This document shows positions 16,459 through 25,635 of a stretch of 64,000 nucleotides of DNA, one piece after another (the stretch's first letter is position 1; every line of letters begins with the position of its first letter). A program made the position numbers and the translations under genes. This DNA is from a virus, in the IMG/VR virus record IMGVR_UViG_3300047480_000545, positions 124,001 through 188,000 of that record; one strand, given 5' to 3'. The notes beneath the pieces are model-generated. The model was not told the DNA's origin, ran no database searches, and saw only the letters and a list, made by a program, of their open reading frames with translations.

Positions 16459-19200
16459 TTGTCATACGTTGATGCATATTACGATAAAAAACACGACTTG
16501 GTTCGTGTTGTTGAACGGTTAAACGGAAAGCGGGTATTCAAAGACTATCCCGCTATTAGAACATTCTATGTAAAGGACCAAAACGGCCAGCATCGTAGTA
16601 TCTTTGGTGATAAAATTCGCCAAATCCGATGCAAGACAACTAAAGATTTCCATAAAGAACTAAAGATTAACTCTGGAAAAAAGCTGTTTGAAAGCGATAT
16701 CAAGCCAGAGAACCAATGCCTATCTCTAAATTACAACGGGGTAGATTCTCCCGTTCTGCATACTGCATTTTGCGACATTGAAGTTGACTTTGACAAGGAA
16801 CGTGGGTTCTCGTCAACCGAAGAAGCATTTATGCCAATTACCGCCATCACAGTTTACCTTGACTGGATAGGCGAACTAATTACATTGGCCATTCCACCAA
16901 AAGGTATGTCAGATGAAGAAGCAGAACAAATCTGCACACGGTTTGACAATACAAAGTGGTATCGCAGTGAAAAGGAAATGCTCAAAGATTTTCTATCTCT
17001 TGTAGATGATGCAGATATCATCAGCGGATGGAACTCAGAAGGTTACGATATTCCTTATACTGTCCGTAGAATTATTCAAGTTCTCGGCAAAGAATACATC
17101 AAACGTCTATGTCTATGGGATGTGCAGCCAAAAGAAAAATATGTCAAGAAGTATGGCAAAGACCAACTCACCTATGAACTGGTGGGGCGGGTTCACTTGG
17201 ACTATCTTGAACTTTACCGTAAGTATACATATCATGAAATGCACTCATACTCGTTGGATGCTATTTCAGAATATGAACTTGGGCGTAAAAAGGTTGCATA
17301 TGAAGGAACACTAGACCAATTATATAACGAAGATTTCTACAAGTTCATTGAGTATAACAGAGAAGACGTTATGCTTATTGCAGACTTAGATAAGAAACTT
17401 CGGTTTATTGACTTGGCGAATGAAATTGCCCACGATAATACAGTTCTTATCAAAACTACAATGGGTGCGGTTGCCGTTACTGAACAGGCAATCATCAATG
17501 AAGCACATCGCCGCGATATGCATGTTCCTGACCGCAAAGCAAGAGACTGGAACGAAGAAGATGCTGACGACCCAGCGGACATGGATGACGACGAACTTGC
17601 AGAGTTTCTTGCAAAAGAAAAAGCTGCTGGTGCGTTTGTGGCGCAGCCCAAGACAGGTATTCAGCGATGGATTTCTGGTATTGACTTGAACTCTCTGTAT
17701 CCATCGGTTCTACGGTCATTGAATATGTCGCCAGAAACGATTGTTGCTCAACTTCGTCAGAACTACACCGAAGAAATGATTACTAGCCGTATTATTGAAG
17801 GTAAAAGAACTGTCGGAAAAAGTTTTGGTGCTCCACAGGCATGGGAAGATACATTCTCATCAGAAGAATTTCGTTATGTAAACGAAAGAGATAAGGTGGT
17901 TCCGTTGTTCCTTGATATGGAAGATGGAAGTAGTTCCAATCTTACTGGGGCAGAAGTATATGATTTGATTTTCAATACTAGCGAATTGAACTGGGCGCTA
18001 TCAGCAAACGGGACAGTTTTCAGACAAGACGTTCAAGGAATTATTCCAAGTCTATTGGAAAGATGGTATAGTGAACGTAAGCAACTTCAAGCCAAGATGA
18101 AAGATGCACGTGATGCTGGAGAAGGCAAAGAAGTTGCTTTCTGGGACAAACGTCAGTTGGTGAAGAAGATCAACTTGAACTCACTGTATGGTGCTATTCT
18201 AAACCCAGGTTGCCGCTTCTATGATAAACGGATTGGTCAATCTACTACTCTCACTGGACGTTGTATCACTCGCCATATGGGTAGCAAAACCAACGAAGTT
18301 ATTGCGGGAACATATGATTACAAGGGTGATTCTATTATCTATGGCGATACCGACTCTATCTACTTCTCTATGTATCCAGTATACAAAGATAGAATTGATA
18401 GTGGAGAAATCGCTTGGAGTAAAGAGATTGTGATGGAGTTGTATGACGAAATCGCAAAACAGGTGAACGAAAGTTTCCCCGACTTTATGAAGTTATTCTT
18501 CCATGTGCCAAGGAAACAGGGCGAAATCATCAAAGCAGGACGTGAAAACGCCGCTACAACTGGGCTATTCATCAAGAAGAAGCGATATGCTATGCTTATT
18601 TTTGATGACGATGGAAAGCGCAGGGACATTGATGGGCTTCCTGGCAAAGTAAAAGCGATGGGCCTTGACCTAAAGCGTTCTGACACCCCAGACTACATGC
18701 AGGAGTTCTTGAAGGACGTTCTGATGAAACTTCTAACTGACGCAGAACAGAAAGAAGTTATTGATATGATCAAGCAGTTCAAAAAAGAGTTTCGCAAGAT
18801 GCCAGCTTGGCAAAAGGGAACTCCGAAACGAGTAAACAACCTAACTCATCACACAAAAGTGTTTGAGAAAACAGGAAAGTGTGCAGTAGGTCATGCTCTT
18901 GCAGCAATCAACTGGAACCGACTTCGTAGAATGAACAGTGACAACTATAGTATGGAGATCACTGATGGCATGAAAACTATCGTTTGTAAGTTGAAGTCTA
19001 ATCCTATGGGGATTACAAGTATCGCGTATCCCATTGATGAGTTGAAGTTGCCAATGTGGTTTCAGGAATTACCATTTGACAACAACGAAATGGAATTTAC
19101 AATTATTACTAAGAAAATAAACAACCTGATTGGCGTTCTAAACTGGGATTTGAACGACACCAACAACTCCGAAACATTTGACAATCTATTCGAGTTCTAA
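16459..19200 (+). CDS. 43: Family B DNA polymerase, T4 gp43 type
   Basis: 913 residues, near the T4 enzyme's 898. 3'-5' exonuclease: ExoI FCDIEVDFD (about 104-112), ExoII SGWNSEGYDIPY, ExoIII YNREDVMLI. Polymerase: motif A DLNSLYPS (about 412), motif B KINLNSLYG (about 570), motif C YGDTDSIYF (about 628-636). All catalytic aspartates are present. The start is TTG at 16459 with a strong AAGGAGAC site; no ATG lies between that site and conserved sequence. The C-terminal NNSETFDNLFEF resembles the clamp-binding tail of T4-like polymerases, and the adjacent methyltransferase ends in a similar DNLFEF. Confidence 0.97.
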   Translation: MSYVDAYYDKKHDLVRVVERLNGKRVFKDYPAIRTFYVKDQNGQHRSIFGDKIRQIRCKTTKDFHKELKINSGKKLFESDIKPENQCLSLNYNGVDSPVLHTAFCDIEVDFDKERGFSSTEEAFMPITAITVYLDWIGELITLAIPPKGMSDEEAEQICTRFDNTKWYRSEKEMLKDFLSLVDDADIISGWNSEGYDIPYTVRRIIQVLGKEYIKRLCLWDVQPKEKYVKKYGKDQLTYELVGRVHLDYLELYRKYTYHEMHSYSLDAISEYELGRKKVAYEGTLDQLYNEDFYKFIEYNREDVMLIADLDKKLRFIDLANEIAHDNTVLIKTTMGAVAVTEQAIINEAHRRDMHVPDRKARDWNEEDADDPADMDDDELAEFLAKEKAAGAFVAQPKTGIQRWISGIDLNSLYPSVLRSLNMSPETIVAQLRQNYTEEMITSRIIEGKRTVGKSFGAPQAWEDTFSSEEFRYVNERDKVVPLFLDMEDGSSSNLTGAEVYDLIFNTSELNWALSANGTVFRQDVQGIIPSLLERWYSERKQLQAKMKDARDAGEGKEVAFWDKRQLVKKINLNSLYGAILNPGCRFYDKRIGQSTTLTGRCITRHMGSKTNEVIAGTYDYKGDSIIYGDTDSIYFSMYPVYKDRIDSGEIAWSKEIVMELYDEIAKQVNESFPDFMKLFFHVPRKQGEIIKAGRENAATTGLFIKKKRYAMLIFDDDGKRRDIDGLPGKVKAMGLDLKRSDTPDYMQEFLKDVLMKLLTDAEQKEVIDMIKQFKKEFRKMPAWQKGTPKRVNNLTHHTKVFEKTGKCAVGHALAAINWNRLRRMNSDNYSMEITDGMKTIVCKLKSNPMGITSIAYPIDELKLPMWFQELPFDNNEMEFTIITKKINNLIGVLNWDLNDTNNSETFDNLFEF

Positions 19201-19201
19201 T

Positions 19202-20629
19202 ATGGAAAAAAACTATACATTATATAATGGAAATTGTCTGGAAGTGCTAAAAACACTTCCAGATAATAGCGTGGACAGCATTGTAACTGACCCGCCATAT
19301 GGGCTTTCTTTCATGGGAAAGAAGTGGGACTATGACGTTCCATCCCAAGAGATATGGGAAGAAGCTCTACGGGTATTGAAACCGGGTGGGTATCTACTTG
19401 CGTTTGCTGGCACTCGGACTCAACATCGTATGGCAGTTCGTATTGAGGATGCGGGATTTGAAATCCGCGATATGATTGCATGGGTTTACGGAAGTGGATT
19501 TCCAAAGTCATTGGATATTAGTAAAGCCATTGACAAATCGGCTGGTGCAGAGCGTGAAGTTATTTCAGAGACGAAAACAAACTCTGGTGGAATGGCACAC
19601 ATTTCCAAGACGAATGCAGAGCACGGTTTCAGGCCAAATGCAGATACTGGTAACTCAGAAGACAAGAGTGCAAAGAATGTTATTCGTATTACCGCTCCTG
19701 CTACCGACGAAGCAAAGCAATGGGAAGGTTGGGGGACTGCGCTAAAGCCCGCATTAGAACCAATCACTGTTGCAAGAAAACCATTGGAAGAAAATACAGT
19801 TGCTGCAAATGTGTTGAAGTATGGAACTGGTGGTATCAACATTGATGAAAGTCGCATTCCAACGAATCCAGAAGTTGATGATCCTCGTCTCGGCGGAAAT
19901 GGTTCTTGGAAAACTGATGGAATGGCAGTCAATGCGTATGGAAAGTTTGAAGGAACACCAAATACATCATCACCGAAAGGAAGGTTTCCCGCCAACTTTA
20001 TTCATGATGGTAGCGAGGAAGTCGTTTCTCTATTCCCAAATACAAAAGCTGGCGGTAGCGTATCAGGAAAAGAACCAAGCAAAACTGGCGATGAAAACAC
20101 AAACTGCTATGGAGAATACAATCGCGTTTCGTGGGATAGTTACAATGACGATGCTTCTGCGGCACGGTTCTTTTATTGCGCCAAAACATCTAAGAAAGAC
20201 CGAAATGAAGGTTTAGAAGATTTTGAAGCTAAATCCATTGGTGGTAAAGGCAATGGTATTCGCCGCATATGTTCCAAGTGCGGGGCTTCTTCTCTTGAAG
20301 CACACACTTGTCTATGCGAAGAAAAGGATTGGGTCAATCCACCAACAAAGAAAAACAATCACCCAACCGTAAAACCAACTGATTTGATGCGTTATTTGGT
20401 TCGCATGGTTACTCCAAAAGGCGGGACTGTTCTTGACCCATTTATGGGTTCTGGTTCAACTGGCAAGGGTGCGATGTTAGAAGGTTTCAAGTTCGTTGGC
20501 ATTGAACTTGATCCTGATTATATGGAGATTGCAAAGGCACGAATTGAATTTGCAAATCCAGAAGATGAAATGTTTGATGAAGTTGTAAAAACCGAAGTCA
20601 AAGAAGTTGACAACCTGTTTGAATTTTGA
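19202..20629 (+). CDS. Site-specific DNA methyltransferase (N4-C/N6-A type)
   Basis: 475 residues. The catalytic motif DPPYGL (30-35) precedes the SAM-binding motif DPFMGSGSTGKG (about 411-422), the order of beta-class amino-methyltransferases. The central target-recognition region is long, and a zinc-ribbon-like CSKCG...CLC lies near 357-372. The enzyme would methylate exocyclic amines of adenine or cytosine in phage DNA, probably as protection from host restriction. ATG at 19202 overlaps nothing; the spacing of 1 nt after the polymerase stop indicates coupling. The C-terminal DNLFEF is shared with the polymerase tail and could be a clamp-binding peptide. Confidence 0.92.
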   Translation: MEKNYTLYNGNCLEVLKTLPDNSVDSIVTDPPYGLSFMGKKWDYDVPSQEIWEEALRVLKPGGYLLAFAGTRTQHRMAVRIEDAGFEIRDMIAWVYGSGFPKSLDISKAIDKSAGAEREVISETKTNSGGMAHISKTNAEHGFRPNADTGNSEDKSAKNVIRITAPATDEAKQWEGWGTALKPALEPITVARKPLEENTVAANVLKYGTGGINIDESRIPTNPEVDDPRLGGNGSWKTDGMAVNAYGKFEGTPNTSSPKGRFPANFIHDGSEEVVSLFPNTKAGGSVSGKEPSKTGDENTNCYGEYNRVSWDSYNDDASAARFFYCAKTSKKDRNEGLEDFEAKSIGGKGNGIRRICSKCGASSLEAHTCLCEEKDWVNPPTKKNNHPTVKPTDLMRYLVRMVTPKGGTVLDPFMGSGSTGKGAMLEGFKFVGIELDPDYMEIAKARIEFANPEDEMFDEVVKTEVKEVDNLFEF

Positions 20630-20647
20630 TATACTGAGGAAATATAA

Positions 20648-21415
20648 ATGGAGCACAATATGCGTGATATTCTAAAAGACATAGTAAAACACACTCATTC
20701 ACTTGGTATTATCCAAGCGGTGAAAGTCACCACAGAAGGTGACGAAACAAAGATTGACGCACTTGACGACAATCGTTCAGTGGTTCTCAAAGGCAAACTA
20801 CACAACAAGGTGGATGCACTCACTGGTAAGGTTGGATTCGGGCGTCTTTCTGTCCTTCAGGGCTACCTGAACTATTCGGGCGAAGACACTGAGGGTAAGA
20901 AAGTTGACGCAGATATTGTTGTCAACAAAGAAGAAAGAAATGGCGAAGCATCACCAGCAAGCATTTCTTTCAAAATGAACGGTGGGTTTGAATCAAACTA
21001 TCGTCTCATTCGCAGTGAAGTGGTTGATGACCAAATCAAAACAGCGAACTTCAAGGGCGCGAAGTGGGACATTGAGTTTATGCCAACTCAAAAAGCTGTA
21101 ACTGACCTTCGCTATTTTGATGGTGTTCTGGGTGGAAATGACTCTCTATTTACGGTCAAGAAAGTAAATGGAAATCTTATCTTCTCTATCGGTAGCAACG
21201 GAACAGACAAGGTTGACTTGCCATTTGCACTCAACGTGTCCGGTGAGTTGAAATCTGCTTGGTCATACCCATTGCGCACAGTAAACACTATTCTTCGTCT
21301 TGCCGATACCAGCAACATGACCATCAAGTTCTCCGACCAAGGGGCGATGATGATTCAAGTTGACTCTGGACTTGGCGTATACGATTACATTCTTCCCGCA
21401 AAAACAGGTAACTGA
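20648..21415 (+). CDS. 45: Sliding clamp, T4 gp45 type
   Basis: 255 residues (T4 gp45 is 228). The layout matches gp45: an N-terminal helix (MRDILKDIVKHTHSLGII), the LQGYLNYSG connector, then the second domain ending in FSDQGAMMIQVDSGLGVYDYILP. It forms the trimeric ring that holds the polymerase on DNA and, in T4, activates late transcription together with gp33 and gp55, fitting the late promoters seen here. ATG at 20648 follows TGAGGAAATAT. Confidence 0.9.
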   Translation: MEHNMRDILKDIVKHTHSLGIIQAVKVTTEGDETKIDALDDNRSVVLKGKLHNKVDALTGKVGFGRLSVLQGYLNYSGEDTEGKKVDADIVVNKEERNGEASPASISFKMNGGFESNYRLIRSEVVDDQIKTANFKGAKWDIEFMPTQKAVTDLRYFDGVLGGNDSLFTVKKVNGNLIFSIGSNGTDKVDLPFALNVSGELKSAWSYPLRTVNTILRLADTSNMTIKFSDQGAMMIQVDSGLGVYDYILPAKTGN

Positions 21416-21417
21416 TT

Positions 21418-21762
21418 GTGAATAACGTATCTACCGATAAACATCTAATAGTATCTACATCCTATTCTGGCACGTCAGCAGATAGAAGTGTTTCAGAACA
21501 CAATCAAGTTGGCGATGTCAGAATGGACCAAGGAAAGCTATTGGTGTTTAGCGGTAGTTATTGGGAAGTATATAACTCGTATACATACATGTCGTTGTCT
21601 CCAGAAACGGAACAGGTAATAGCTTGGGCCAAACGGAAGATGGAAGAAGAACAGCAGATACATCGGCTGATACAAGAATATCCAGAATTGCTAGAAGCAA
21701 AATTATACTTTGAGGCAATGGTGGCGTTGATAAAAGACCCTACAACCAAGGAGAAAGCATAA
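21418..21762 (+). CDS. Hypothetical protein, 114 aa
   Basis: The N-terminal half is Ser/Thr-rich and beta-like (VGDVRMDQGKLLVFSGSYWEVY), the C-terminal half an acidic helix (WAKRKMEEEQQIHRLIQEYPELLEAKL). A similar pattern occurs in T4-like phages without known function. GTG start at 21418, 2 nt after the clamp stop, no clear ribosome site, so coupled translation is likely. The stop overlaps the next ATG. Confidence 0.7.
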   Translation: MNNVSTDKHLIVSTSYSGTSADRSVSEHNQVGDVRMDQGKLLVFSGSYWEVYNSYTYMSLSPETEQVIAWAKRKMEEEQQIHRLIQEYPELLEAKLYFEAMVALIKDPTTKEKA

Positions 21763-21956
21763 TGACTGACCATAAGCGTGACAAAAAAATGTCCCATCTA
21801 AAAGTGCTACGAGAAAGACACAATGATCTTGATTCTCGTATCAAAATATGCTATGATGAACGTGTTCCTGACAATAAGATTGTTCAGATGAAACAAGAGA
21901 AGTTGCATCTGAAAGAAGAAATTGAAAAACTGGAACGAGAACTACTTGTTGAGTAA
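21762..21956 (+). CDS. DUF465/YdcH-like coiled-coil protein
   Basis: 64 residues, almost entirely helical: a LRERHNDLDSRI start and KQEKLHLKEEIEKLERELL end match the DUF465 (YdcH-like) two-helix family. Function of the family is not established. The start overlaps the previous stop (AATGA). Confidence 0.75.
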   Translation: MTDHKRDKKMSHLKVLRERHNDLDSRIKICYDERVPDNKIVQMKQEKLHLKEEIEKLERELLVE

Positions 21957-22168
21957 ATCTTATCTAATAGGAAGCCTATACAATCCTCTAAATGTATGAT
22001 GTATGGTAATTCCCCCGCTATACACTGGATGTATCGCCGTGAGCGTGTTAGATAAGTGGCGCAGTGTGCGTCTATAATGCTCTACTATTGCCAGCCCTGT
22101 CAAATAGAGTGAGAGCAATAACGAGGGTGGTTGGCTGGAATTACCCTCGTTTCCTCATAGGAGATTAT
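21957..22168 (+). ncRNA. Candidate structured RNA with possible kissing loops
   Basis: 212-nt intergenic region with several compatible helices. CTTATCTAA (21959-21967) pairs with TTAGATAAG (22048-22056), closing an ~98-nt domain with inner hairpins. A second hairpin TATTGC (22086-22091)/GCAATA (22115-22120) carries CAGCC in its loop. A third, ACGAGGGT (22121-22128)/ACCCTCGT (22143-22150), carries GGCTG in its loop, so the two loops could pair. The third hairpin ends 8 nt before the ribosome site of the gene at 22169. It may regulate the operon that includes metK, but it matches no SAM riboswitch class I can recognise. Confidence 0.5.
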
Positions 22169-22492
22169 ATGCGCAAGGCATACTTAAAAAAAAGAAAGTC
22201 GAATCAGACAATGTTTCAAAAACTAATAACACGGCTATACAATAAATACGCCAATAATCATGTGATTGGAATTGATGCGAGTTCATTCCCACAGCCATCA
22301 AATAATGAATTGCATACTTCCCCGAAACTAAACTTTAAGATATTTGCTGCAAATGGCGGATATATATTAGAGTTCTACAAGTATGACTATAAAAAAGATG
22401 AAACTGCATCACAACTTTATGTCATATCAAGTTCGGAAGAATTGACAGAATCCATCACGATGATTTGTCAAAGAGAATTTTTAACTCTGTGA
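22169..22492 (+). CDS. Hypothetical protein, 107 aa
   Basis: Basic N-terminus (MRKAYLKKRKSNQT), then a conserved-looking LHTSPKLNFKIFAANGGYILEFYKYD segment that resembles small conserved proteins of T4-like marine phages; no function known. ATG at 22169 has a good ATAGGAGA site; the longer frame would extend into the structured RNA. Confidence 0.75.
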   Translation: MRKAYLKKRKSNQTMFQKLITRLYNKYANNHVIGIDASSFPQPSNNELHTSPKLNFKIFAANGGYILEFYKYDYKKDETASQLYVISSSEELTESITMICQREFLTL

Positions 22493-22503
22493 GAGCATCG
22501 TTG

Positions 22504-22677
22504 ATGAAAGAACCCAGAGTAGAAAGATTAGTGAACGAATTGAAAAATACGGTTGACCGTCTCAACCGTATTCAATCCATTTTGAACAAAACAGGAACTA
22601 CATTTGTAATAAGACAAACTTCAAGGGATGCAGATTTCATCATTGAAGATATAACACAAAGGATTAACTATGAATAA
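22504..22677 (+). CDS. Hypothetical protein, 57 aa
   Basis: Short, charged protein with a helical coiled core (VERLVNELKNTVDRLNRIQSI). ATG at 22504 follows GTGAGAG; a TTG frame from 22465 overlaps the previous gene and is less likely. The stop overlaps the start of metK by 8 nt, so it is probably translated with it. Confidence 0.65.
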   Translation: MKEPRVERLVNELKNTVDRLNRIQSILNKTGTTFVIRQTSRDADFIIEDITQRINYE

Positions 22678-23758
22678 CTACATCTTTACGAGTGAAAGTG
22701 TAAGCGATGGTCATCCAGATAAAGTAGCAGACCAAATTAGTGATGCACTTGTTGACGCTGGATTAAAGGTGGGCGATTCATCTACACGTGTCGCCATCGA
22801 AACTATGGTTACAACAAACTTCGTTGCATTGGCTGGTGAAGTAAAAAACTTCAACGTGTCAAACGATGAAATTAACGAAATCGTAAGAAACAAAGTAAAA
22901 GAAATCGGGTATGAGCAAGATGGGTTCAACTGGAAAAACCTTGAAATCATAAACCGTATTCACAATCAAAGCGCAGATATCGCCCTTGGAACTGATGACT
23001 TCGGTGCGGGCGACCAAGGCATTATGTTCGGTTACGCATCCAACCATAACTCATCGTATCTTCCAGCACCCATCTACTATTCACACCAAATTCTAAAAGA
23101 ACTAAAAGAACTTCGCCTACAAGGAAATGCTCTTGGTCCAGATGCAAAGTCGCAAGTAAGTGTTCAATATGAAGGTGGATTGGTCAAAAGAATTGACCAA
23201 ATAGTTATCAGCACTCAACATACCGAAGGGAATGTAGAGTTGGCAAGAAACATGGCTAAACTTGCAGCCATGAGAGCATTGGGCGCAGACCTTATTGATG
23301 ACAAAACCGTATGGCACTTGAACCCAACTGGTAACTTCGTTATCGGCGGTCCAGACGGTGATGCTGGTGTGACTGGGCGCAAGATTATCGTGGACACATA
23401 TGGTGGATTTGCTCCACATGGTGGCGGTGCGTTTTCAGGCAAAGACCCGACAAAGGTAGACCGTTCAGCAGCATATATGGCGCGGTGGTTGGCAAAGAAC
23501 GTTGTGGCAGATGACATGGCTGATTGGTGCCAAATTCAGTTGTCGTATGCAATTGGTGTAAAACAGCCAACATCCATTTATGTAAGCAGTAATGGTCACA
23601 ACGCATCTATTGAAAGGTTCATTCGCAAAGAGATTGACCTATCACCAAAAGGAATTATTGATAGGTTTGATTTGTTCAACTTCACTGAATACAGCAAGAA
23701 TTGTATATATGGGCATTTCGGTGACAAAGACGTTCCTTGGGAACGCATAGGGTGGTAA
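22670..23758 (+). CDS. metK: S-adenosylmethionine synthetase
   Basis: 362 residues, slightly shorter than the usual 380-400. It makes S-adenosylmethionine from ATP and methionine. Visible motifs: GHPDK (14-18), GAGDQGIMFGYA (112-123, the substrate loop), GPDGDAGVTGRKIIVDTYGG and the P-loop-like GGGAFSGKDPTKVDRSAAY. All appear intact, so it is probably active. ATG at 22670 follows AAAGGATT. The same window encodes eleven radical SAM enzymes and several methyltransferases, so a dedicated SAM supply makes sense. Confidence 0.96.
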   Translation: MNNYIFTSESVSDGHPDKVADQISDALVDAGLKVGDSSTRVAIETMVTTNFVALAGEVKNFNVSNDEINEIVRNKVKEIGYEQDGFNWKNLEIINRIHNQSADIALGTDDFGAGDQGIMFGYASNHNSSYLPAPIYYSHQILKELKELRLQGNALGPDAKSQVSVQYEGGLVKRIDQIVISTQHTEGNVELARNMAKLAAMRALGADLIDDKTVWHLNPTGNFVIGGPDGDAGVTGRKIIVDTYGGFAPHGGGAFSGKDPTKVDRSAAYMARWLAKNVVADDMADWCQIQLSYAIGVKQPTSIYVSSNGHNASIERFIRKEIDLSPKGIIDRFDLFNFTEYSKNCIYGHFGDKDVPWERIGW

Positions 23759-23760
23759 TC

Positions 23761-24375
23761 ATGTTAGGAATATATCTAAATCCAAAGAACTGGCTACTGC
23801 CAGAACGAGAAAAGAAAATAAAACTGATTGAAGCAACGCTTTCTGGTGAAACGAAAGATAGGGCATTGGCAGATATGATGCCCAATGAAGAAGATCGCAA
23901 GTTTCGCCATCTTAATATTGACCTTCAGTATGGAAAGATTAGTCCATACGAGTTTGCAATTAAAGAAGCAGAGTTGCTAATCAAGGACGAAGATGAACTT
24001 GCACGTGCAAAGTTAAGTGCCGACCTATACCATAAAGTTATCACAAAGCAACAATATGACCATAAACTTGCTGACTTAAACAACGAGCCGTATGTTGCAG
24101 TTCTTAACATAGATTTTGATACGAAAAATCCAAGTAATGGCTATTTTGAGCTTGACTTCAATGAGCATTTCGTGGAATACTTAGCGAACAATGGCTACAA
24201 CGGAATCGAACCAGAAGAAATTGTAAACGAATGGTTCAGTGACCTATGCAAGAATATCGTGCTTGAAGATATGATCGACGAAAAGGGAAACCCAAAAAGT
24301 TTCCTAACAGACAGCAAAGAAGGCCAACTGGTTCAACGTCTGAAAGTTAATGACAACTTTTCAGAATACTCATAA
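23761..24375 (+). CDS. Hypothetical protein, 204 aa
   Basis: Not recognised. Acidic, mixed alpha/beta, with a short N-terminal hydrophobic stretch (MLGIYLNPKNWLLP) that is too short to be a membrane anchor. ATG at 23761, 2 nt after the metK stop, probably coupled. Lies between metK and the RNase H-type nuclease. Confidence 0.7.
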   Translation: MLGIYLNPKNWLLPEREKKIKLIEATLSGETKDRALADMMPNEEDRKFRHLNIDLQYGKISPYEFAIKEAELLIKDEDELARAKLSADLYHKVITKQQYDHKLADLNNEPYVAVLNIDFDTKNPSNGYFELDFNEHFVEYLANNGYNGIEPEEIVNEWFSDLCKNIVLEDMIDEKGNPKSFLTDSKEGQLVQRLKVNDNFSEYS

Positions 24376-24384
24376 GAGGAATAT

Positions 24385-25386
24385 ATGACTACTTTTATCT
24401 TGGTTGATAGCTTCAACATGTATCATCGTGCAAAACATGTTGCGATGAGAAATGCCGACATTGATATGAAAATTGGTATGGCATTTCACATTATGATGAA
24501 TAGTGTGAAGATGTGCTATAACAAGTTCAACGCAGACCACGCAGTGTTTTGCTTGGAGGGGAAAAGCTGGCGCAAACAGTTTTATACCCCATACAAAGCA
24601 CATCGCAAAGTAGCCCAAGAAGCAAAAAGCCTTCGTGAGCAAGAAGAAGATAAGATTATGTTTGAGGCATACGACAGCCTCATTCAGTTTCTTGACCAAA
24701 AAACAAACGTAACCTTGCTTCGCCATCAAAATGCAGAAGCAGATGACATGATTGCGTTGTTCATTGAAAGCCATCCAACCGACAACCATATCATTATTTC
24801 AAGCGATAGCGACTATATGCAGTTGCTTGCCCCGAATGTAAAAATCTATGATGGTGTGCAAAATCGTATTATCACTACAGAAGGTTTCTTCAAAGATGAT
24901 AAAAACATGACTCCGATTGTTGATAAAAAGACAAAGGAGAAACTGGTTGCACCCGACCCAGAATGGCTACTGTTTGAGAAATGTATTCGTGGCGATACAA
25001 GTGACAACATTTTCTCTGCATACCCAGGCGCACGTCTAAAGGGAAGCAAGAACAAGATTGGTATTCAAGAAGCGTTCTCTGACCGTGACACTGGCGGTTT
25101 CAACTGGAACAACTTTATGCTTCAACGTTGGACTGACCATAACGGAGTTGAGCATACTGTCAAAGCAGATTACGAGCGTAACAAAACTCTTATTGATTTG
25201 ACCAGTCAGCCTGAAGACCTTCGTAATGAGTTCATCAACACAATCAACCAACTGTCCGTAGTCAAGGAAAACAAGAGTGTTGGCATTCATTTCTTGAAAT
25301 GGTGTGGTGAATGGGATTTGCAAAACCTCGCCAAAGCCCCTGATGAAATGGCGAGAATCCTAAGTAAGCCATATCCAGTTCGGTAA
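24385..25386 (+). CDS. rnh: 5'-3' exonuclease/RNase H, T4 Rnh type
   Basis: 333 residues (T4 RNase H is 305). FILVDSFNMYHRA holds the first metal-binding aspartate; EADDMIA (about 113-119) and IISSDSDYMQLL are the central acidic motifs of the FEN-1/T4 RNase H family, and RGDTSDNI (about 198) the last. It removes RNA primers and degrades 5' DNA during lagging-strand synthesis. ATG at 24385 follows AAGAGGAATAT, the same site as in front of thyA. A strong terminator follows. Confidence 0.9.
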   Translation: MTTFILVDSFNMYHRAKHVAMRNADIDMKIGMAFHIMMNSVKMCYNKFNADHAVFCLEGKSWRKQFYTPYKAHRKVAQEAKSLREQEEDKIMFEAYDSLIQFLDQKTNVTLLRHQNAEADDMIALFIESHPTDNHIIISSDSDYMQLLAPNVKIYDGVQNRIITTEGFFKDDKNMTPIVDKKTKEKLVAPDPEWLLFEKCIRGDTSDNIFSAYPGARLKGSKNKIGIQEAFSDRDTGGFNWNNFMLQRWTDHNGVEHTVKADYERNKTLIDLTSQPEDLRNEFINTINQLSVVKENKSVGIHFLKWCGEWDLQNLAKAPDEMARILSKPYPVR

Positions 25387-25390
25387 ACTA

Positions 25391-25412
25391 AACCCGCTTC
25401 GGCGGGTTTTTT
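25391..25412 (+). terminator. Intrinsic terminator
   Basis: AACCCGC-TTCG-GCGGGTT followed by a T-run; ends the replication operon. The next late element starts 1 nt later. Confidence 0.93.
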
Positions 25413-25420
25413 CATAAATA
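25413..25420 (+). promoter_or_regulatory. Late promoter CATAAATA, 5 nt before ATG
   Basis: CATAAATA, AATGT, then ATG at 25426. Same geometry as at 662, 13658 and 29575, and no ribosome site between the element and the ATG. Confidence 0.65.
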
Positions 25421-25425
25421 AATGT

Positions 25426-25614
25426 ATGAGTAAGCCCATACAAGACTTTATTACCCTAGTTCAACGATCTAATCTAAAAAAAGATAAAGATATTCGCATG
25501 TCTATAGATGATGCGAATAAACTTAATGCTGCTATTGGAATGCTATTACTTGAACTAAAAGACTGCCATACGCCGAAAGGTCCAAGAATAATTGATGGCG
25601 GAAGGTTCAAATAA
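25426..25614 (+). CDS. Hypothetical late protein, 62 aa
   Basis: Small protein, helical in the middle (DDANKLNAAIGMLLLELKDC), C-terminus PKGPRIIDGGRFK. No recognised family. The start is supported by the late element exactly 5 nt upstream, implying a leaderless mRNA. Confidence 0.7.
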   Translation: MSKPIQDFITLVQRSNLKKDKDIRMSIDDANKLNAAIGMLLLELKDCHTPKGPRIIDGGRFK

Positions 25615-25635
25615 CTGCTATTATTCCAAAAAAAT

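Noticed and set aside
21957-22168. A known SAM riboswitch before metK
   Set aside because: The helices do not match a SAM-I, SAM-II or SAM/SAH layout I can recognise, and two genes lie between it and metK.
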